Below, piece after piece: positions 62,517 through 64,000 of a stretch of 64,000 nt of DNA. Position 1 is the first letter of the stretch; each line of letters opens with the position of its first letter. Origin of the DNA: Pseudomonadota bacterium (lineage in GTDB: Bacteria; Pseudomonadota; Alphaproteobacteria; Rhodospirillales; Magnetospirillaceae). The translations under genes and the position numbers were made by a program. The notes beneath the pieces were generated by a model. That model did no database searches, was not told the origin of the DNA, and saw only the letters and a program-made list of their open reading frames with translations. Where the stretch lies: contig JAJZVW010000001.1 of the NCBI GenBank assembly GCA_021847015.1, forward strand, positions 124,001 through 188,000, written 5' to 3'.

Positions 62517-64000
62517 ATGTCCGCGTCGCGCCCGAGTGACCTCCTCCGCGCCCTGACCGATGCCGCAGAGATGGGTGTGGTGCTGCTGGATTCGGCCGGT
62601 CAGGTCTCGCTGTGGAACGCCTGGATGGCGAAGGCCTCGGGAATCGGGGTCGAGGAGGCTCTGGAAACCGAGCTGACCGTCCTGTTTCCCTGCCTTACCG
62701 GCTCGCGCATCGATACCGCGATCAAACAGGCCCTGTCTTCGGGCATGGCCGCGATGCTGTCGTCATCCCTGAACAAGCATCTCTTCCCGCTCACGCACAG
62801 CGGACGGTCGGCGGATGACGGCGAGCCTATGCACCAGATCGTCGTCATCAAGCCGCTCGCGGCCAAAGGCGGACGCGCATGCCTGATCCAGGTGTTCGAC
62901 GTCACGAACATCGCGCACCGGGAAACACTTCTGCGCCAGCAGGCCCGCACCATGGAGGCCCTGGCGGAGAACTACCGCCTTTCCGAACTCCATAACCGCG
63001 CCATCGTCGACAATACGGCCGATGCCATCGTCACTTTCGGCGAGGATGGCCTGATCGGCACCTACAATCCCGCGGCCGAGCGAATCTTCTGCTACGCTCC
63101 CGTCCAGGTGGTCGGCAAGACGATCGGCCTTCTGATCCCCGAACTGGCGGACAGTCAGGGGGGCATCCTCGCCGACCACTTCCTCGACCGGCGGCGCGAG
63201 GCGGTGGGCCGCCGGAAAAACGGCACGACCTTTTCTTTGGAACTGTCGGTCTCGGCGATGGAGCTGGGGGGACAGCGGCTGTTCATCGCCATCGCCCACG
63301 ACATCACCCAGCGCAAGCAGGCCGAAGAGGAGGTGCGGACCCAAAAGGAGTGGCTGACCACCCTGATCAACGCCATGCCCGACCTCGTGTGTTTCAAGGA
63401 CGGGCTGGGGCGCTGGCTGGTGGCGAACCGGATCTACCTGGAGATCGCGGGCCTGGCGGGCGTGGACTACCAGGGACTCACCTGTCTGGAGCTGGCGCGG
63501 CAGTCCCACGGCAGGGCCGGCCATCTTCTCGCCACCCGCGAAACCGACGAGCGCGCCTGGCGCGAAGGCAAACAGATCGCCTATGAGGACAGCGTCCCCA
63601 CTCCGGACGGCGGATCGAAGGTCTTCGACATCGTCAACATTCCCCTGACGAACCCCGATGGCAGCCGCAGGGGTCTGGTGGTCGTCGGCCGCGACATCAC
63701 CGAGCGCAAGCTGGCGGCGGCGCGGATCCACCACTTGGCGCACCACGATTCCCTCACCGGCCTGCCCAACCGCGTGCTGTTTCAGGAGCGTCTGCGCCAG
63801 GCCATGGTGCAGGCCAAGCGTGCCGGCCGGCGGGTCGGCCTGCTGTTCCTTGACCTCGACAAGTTCAAGGAGACCAACGACACGCTCGGCCACCATGTGG
63901 GCGACCTGCTTCTGAAGGCGGTGGGCAAGCGGCTCCAGCGCTGCGTGCGCGAGAGTGACACCGTGGCGCGGTTGGGCGGGGATGAATTCGCCATCGTCCT
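62517..64000 (+). CDS. PAS-domain diguanylate cyclase (runs off right edge)
   Basis: An open frame of 494 codons from ATG 62517 continues past the window. The N-terminus has a PAS-like region (GVVLLDSAGQVSLWNAWMAKASG), a second PAS (IVDNTADAIVTFGEDGLIGTYNPAAERIF), a third (LINAMPDLVCFKDGLGRWLVANR), then a GGDEF domain (HHDSLTGLPNRVLFQERL, FLDLDKFKETND, LGGDEFAIV at the edge). The intact GGDEF predicts c-di-GMP synthesis; an EAL domain may follow outside. No membrane segment is seen. Confidence 0.93.
   Translation, partial: MSASRPSDLLRALTDAAEMGVVLLDSAGQVSLWNAWMAKASGIGVEEALETELTVLFPCLTGSRIDTAIKQALSSGMAAMLSSSLNKHLFPLTHSGRSADDGEPMHQIVVIKPLAAKGGRACLIQVFDVTNIAHRETLLRQQARTMEALAENYRLSELHNRAIVDNTADAIVTFGEDGLIGTYNPAAERIFCYAPVQVVGKTIGLLIPELADSQGGILADHFLDRRREAVGRRKNGTTFSLELSVSAMELGGQRLFIAIAHDITQRKQAEEEVRTQKEWLTTLINAMPDLVCFKDGLGRWLVANRIYLEIAGLAGVDYQGLTCLELARQSHGRAGHLLATRETDERAWREGKQIAYEDSVPTPDGGSKVFDIVNIPLTNPDGSRRGLVVVGRDITERKLAAARIHHLAHHDSLTGLPNRVLFQERLRQAMVQAKRAGRRVGLLFLDLDKFKETNDTLGHHVGDLLLKAVGKRLQRCVRESDTVARLGGDEFAIV

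Overview
The window looks like the chromosome of a Rhodospirillales alphaproteobacterium, close to Magnetospirillum or its relatives (inference). The supporting signs are high GC, a CcrM-type methyltransferase, an F0 operon (atpI-atpB-atpE-atpF'-atpF) with a split b/b' stator and no F1 genes beside it, a smc/dsbA-like/DUF721/mutY cluster, and many two-component, HD-GYP, hemerythrin and GGDEF proteins. Two genes run off the edges: an unrecognised minus-strand gene on the left and a PAS-GGDEF gene on the right.

Bases 1-36,400 are mostly core genome: a PIN-type toxin-antitoxin pair, purT, an Spx/ArsC-like protein, a signalling block (hybrid kinase, single receiver, receiver-HD-GYP), small stress and regulatory genes, a translation block (rplY-pth-ychF and rplM-rpsI), a deglycation-type kinase/phosphatase pair, two tandem kup transporters, the F0 operon, smc, mutY, ccrM and rnhB. 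A secreted protein, a small bulb-type lectin and a metacaspase with a repetitive tail are less usual members.

Bases 36,400-60,709 are accessory. Element 1 (about 36.8-39.66 kb) has a tyrosine integrase, a tandemly duplicated DUF4160/DUF2442 gene pair and a frameshifted excisionase-like gene. Element 2 (39,659-60,682) is an integrative mobilizable element in the 3' end of tRNA-Thr(CGT). It has a 49-bp att duplication, matching integrase arm sites at both ends, its own integrase, an oriT-like repeat/hairpin, a relaxase and two DNA-binding regulators. Its cargo is a type III restriction-modification system, a phosphatase/exonuclease/lipoprotein cluster, nested IS3-family insertion sequences, and the most interesting locus of the window.

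That locus (48.2-52.7 kb) is AT-richer than its surroundings. It encodes a papain-like cysteine peptidase with a small acidic protein, an XRE repressor, and divergently a compact ubiquitin-like conjugation operon: a protein with two ubiquitin-like repeats, an E2-like protein and a JAB-E1 fusion. The repressor's inverted repeats overlap both its own start codon and the operon's -10 region. Missing features (no Gly-Gly in the modifier, no clear catalytic Cys in the E2-like protein) and the unfamiliar peptidase make this the best candidate for a poorly described, probably anti-mobile-element system. An IS insertion directly behind the E1 gene may have removed further components.

Bases 60,710-64,000 return to core genome: a TerB-like protein, a response regulator/CheC-like pair and the start of a diguanylate cyclase.
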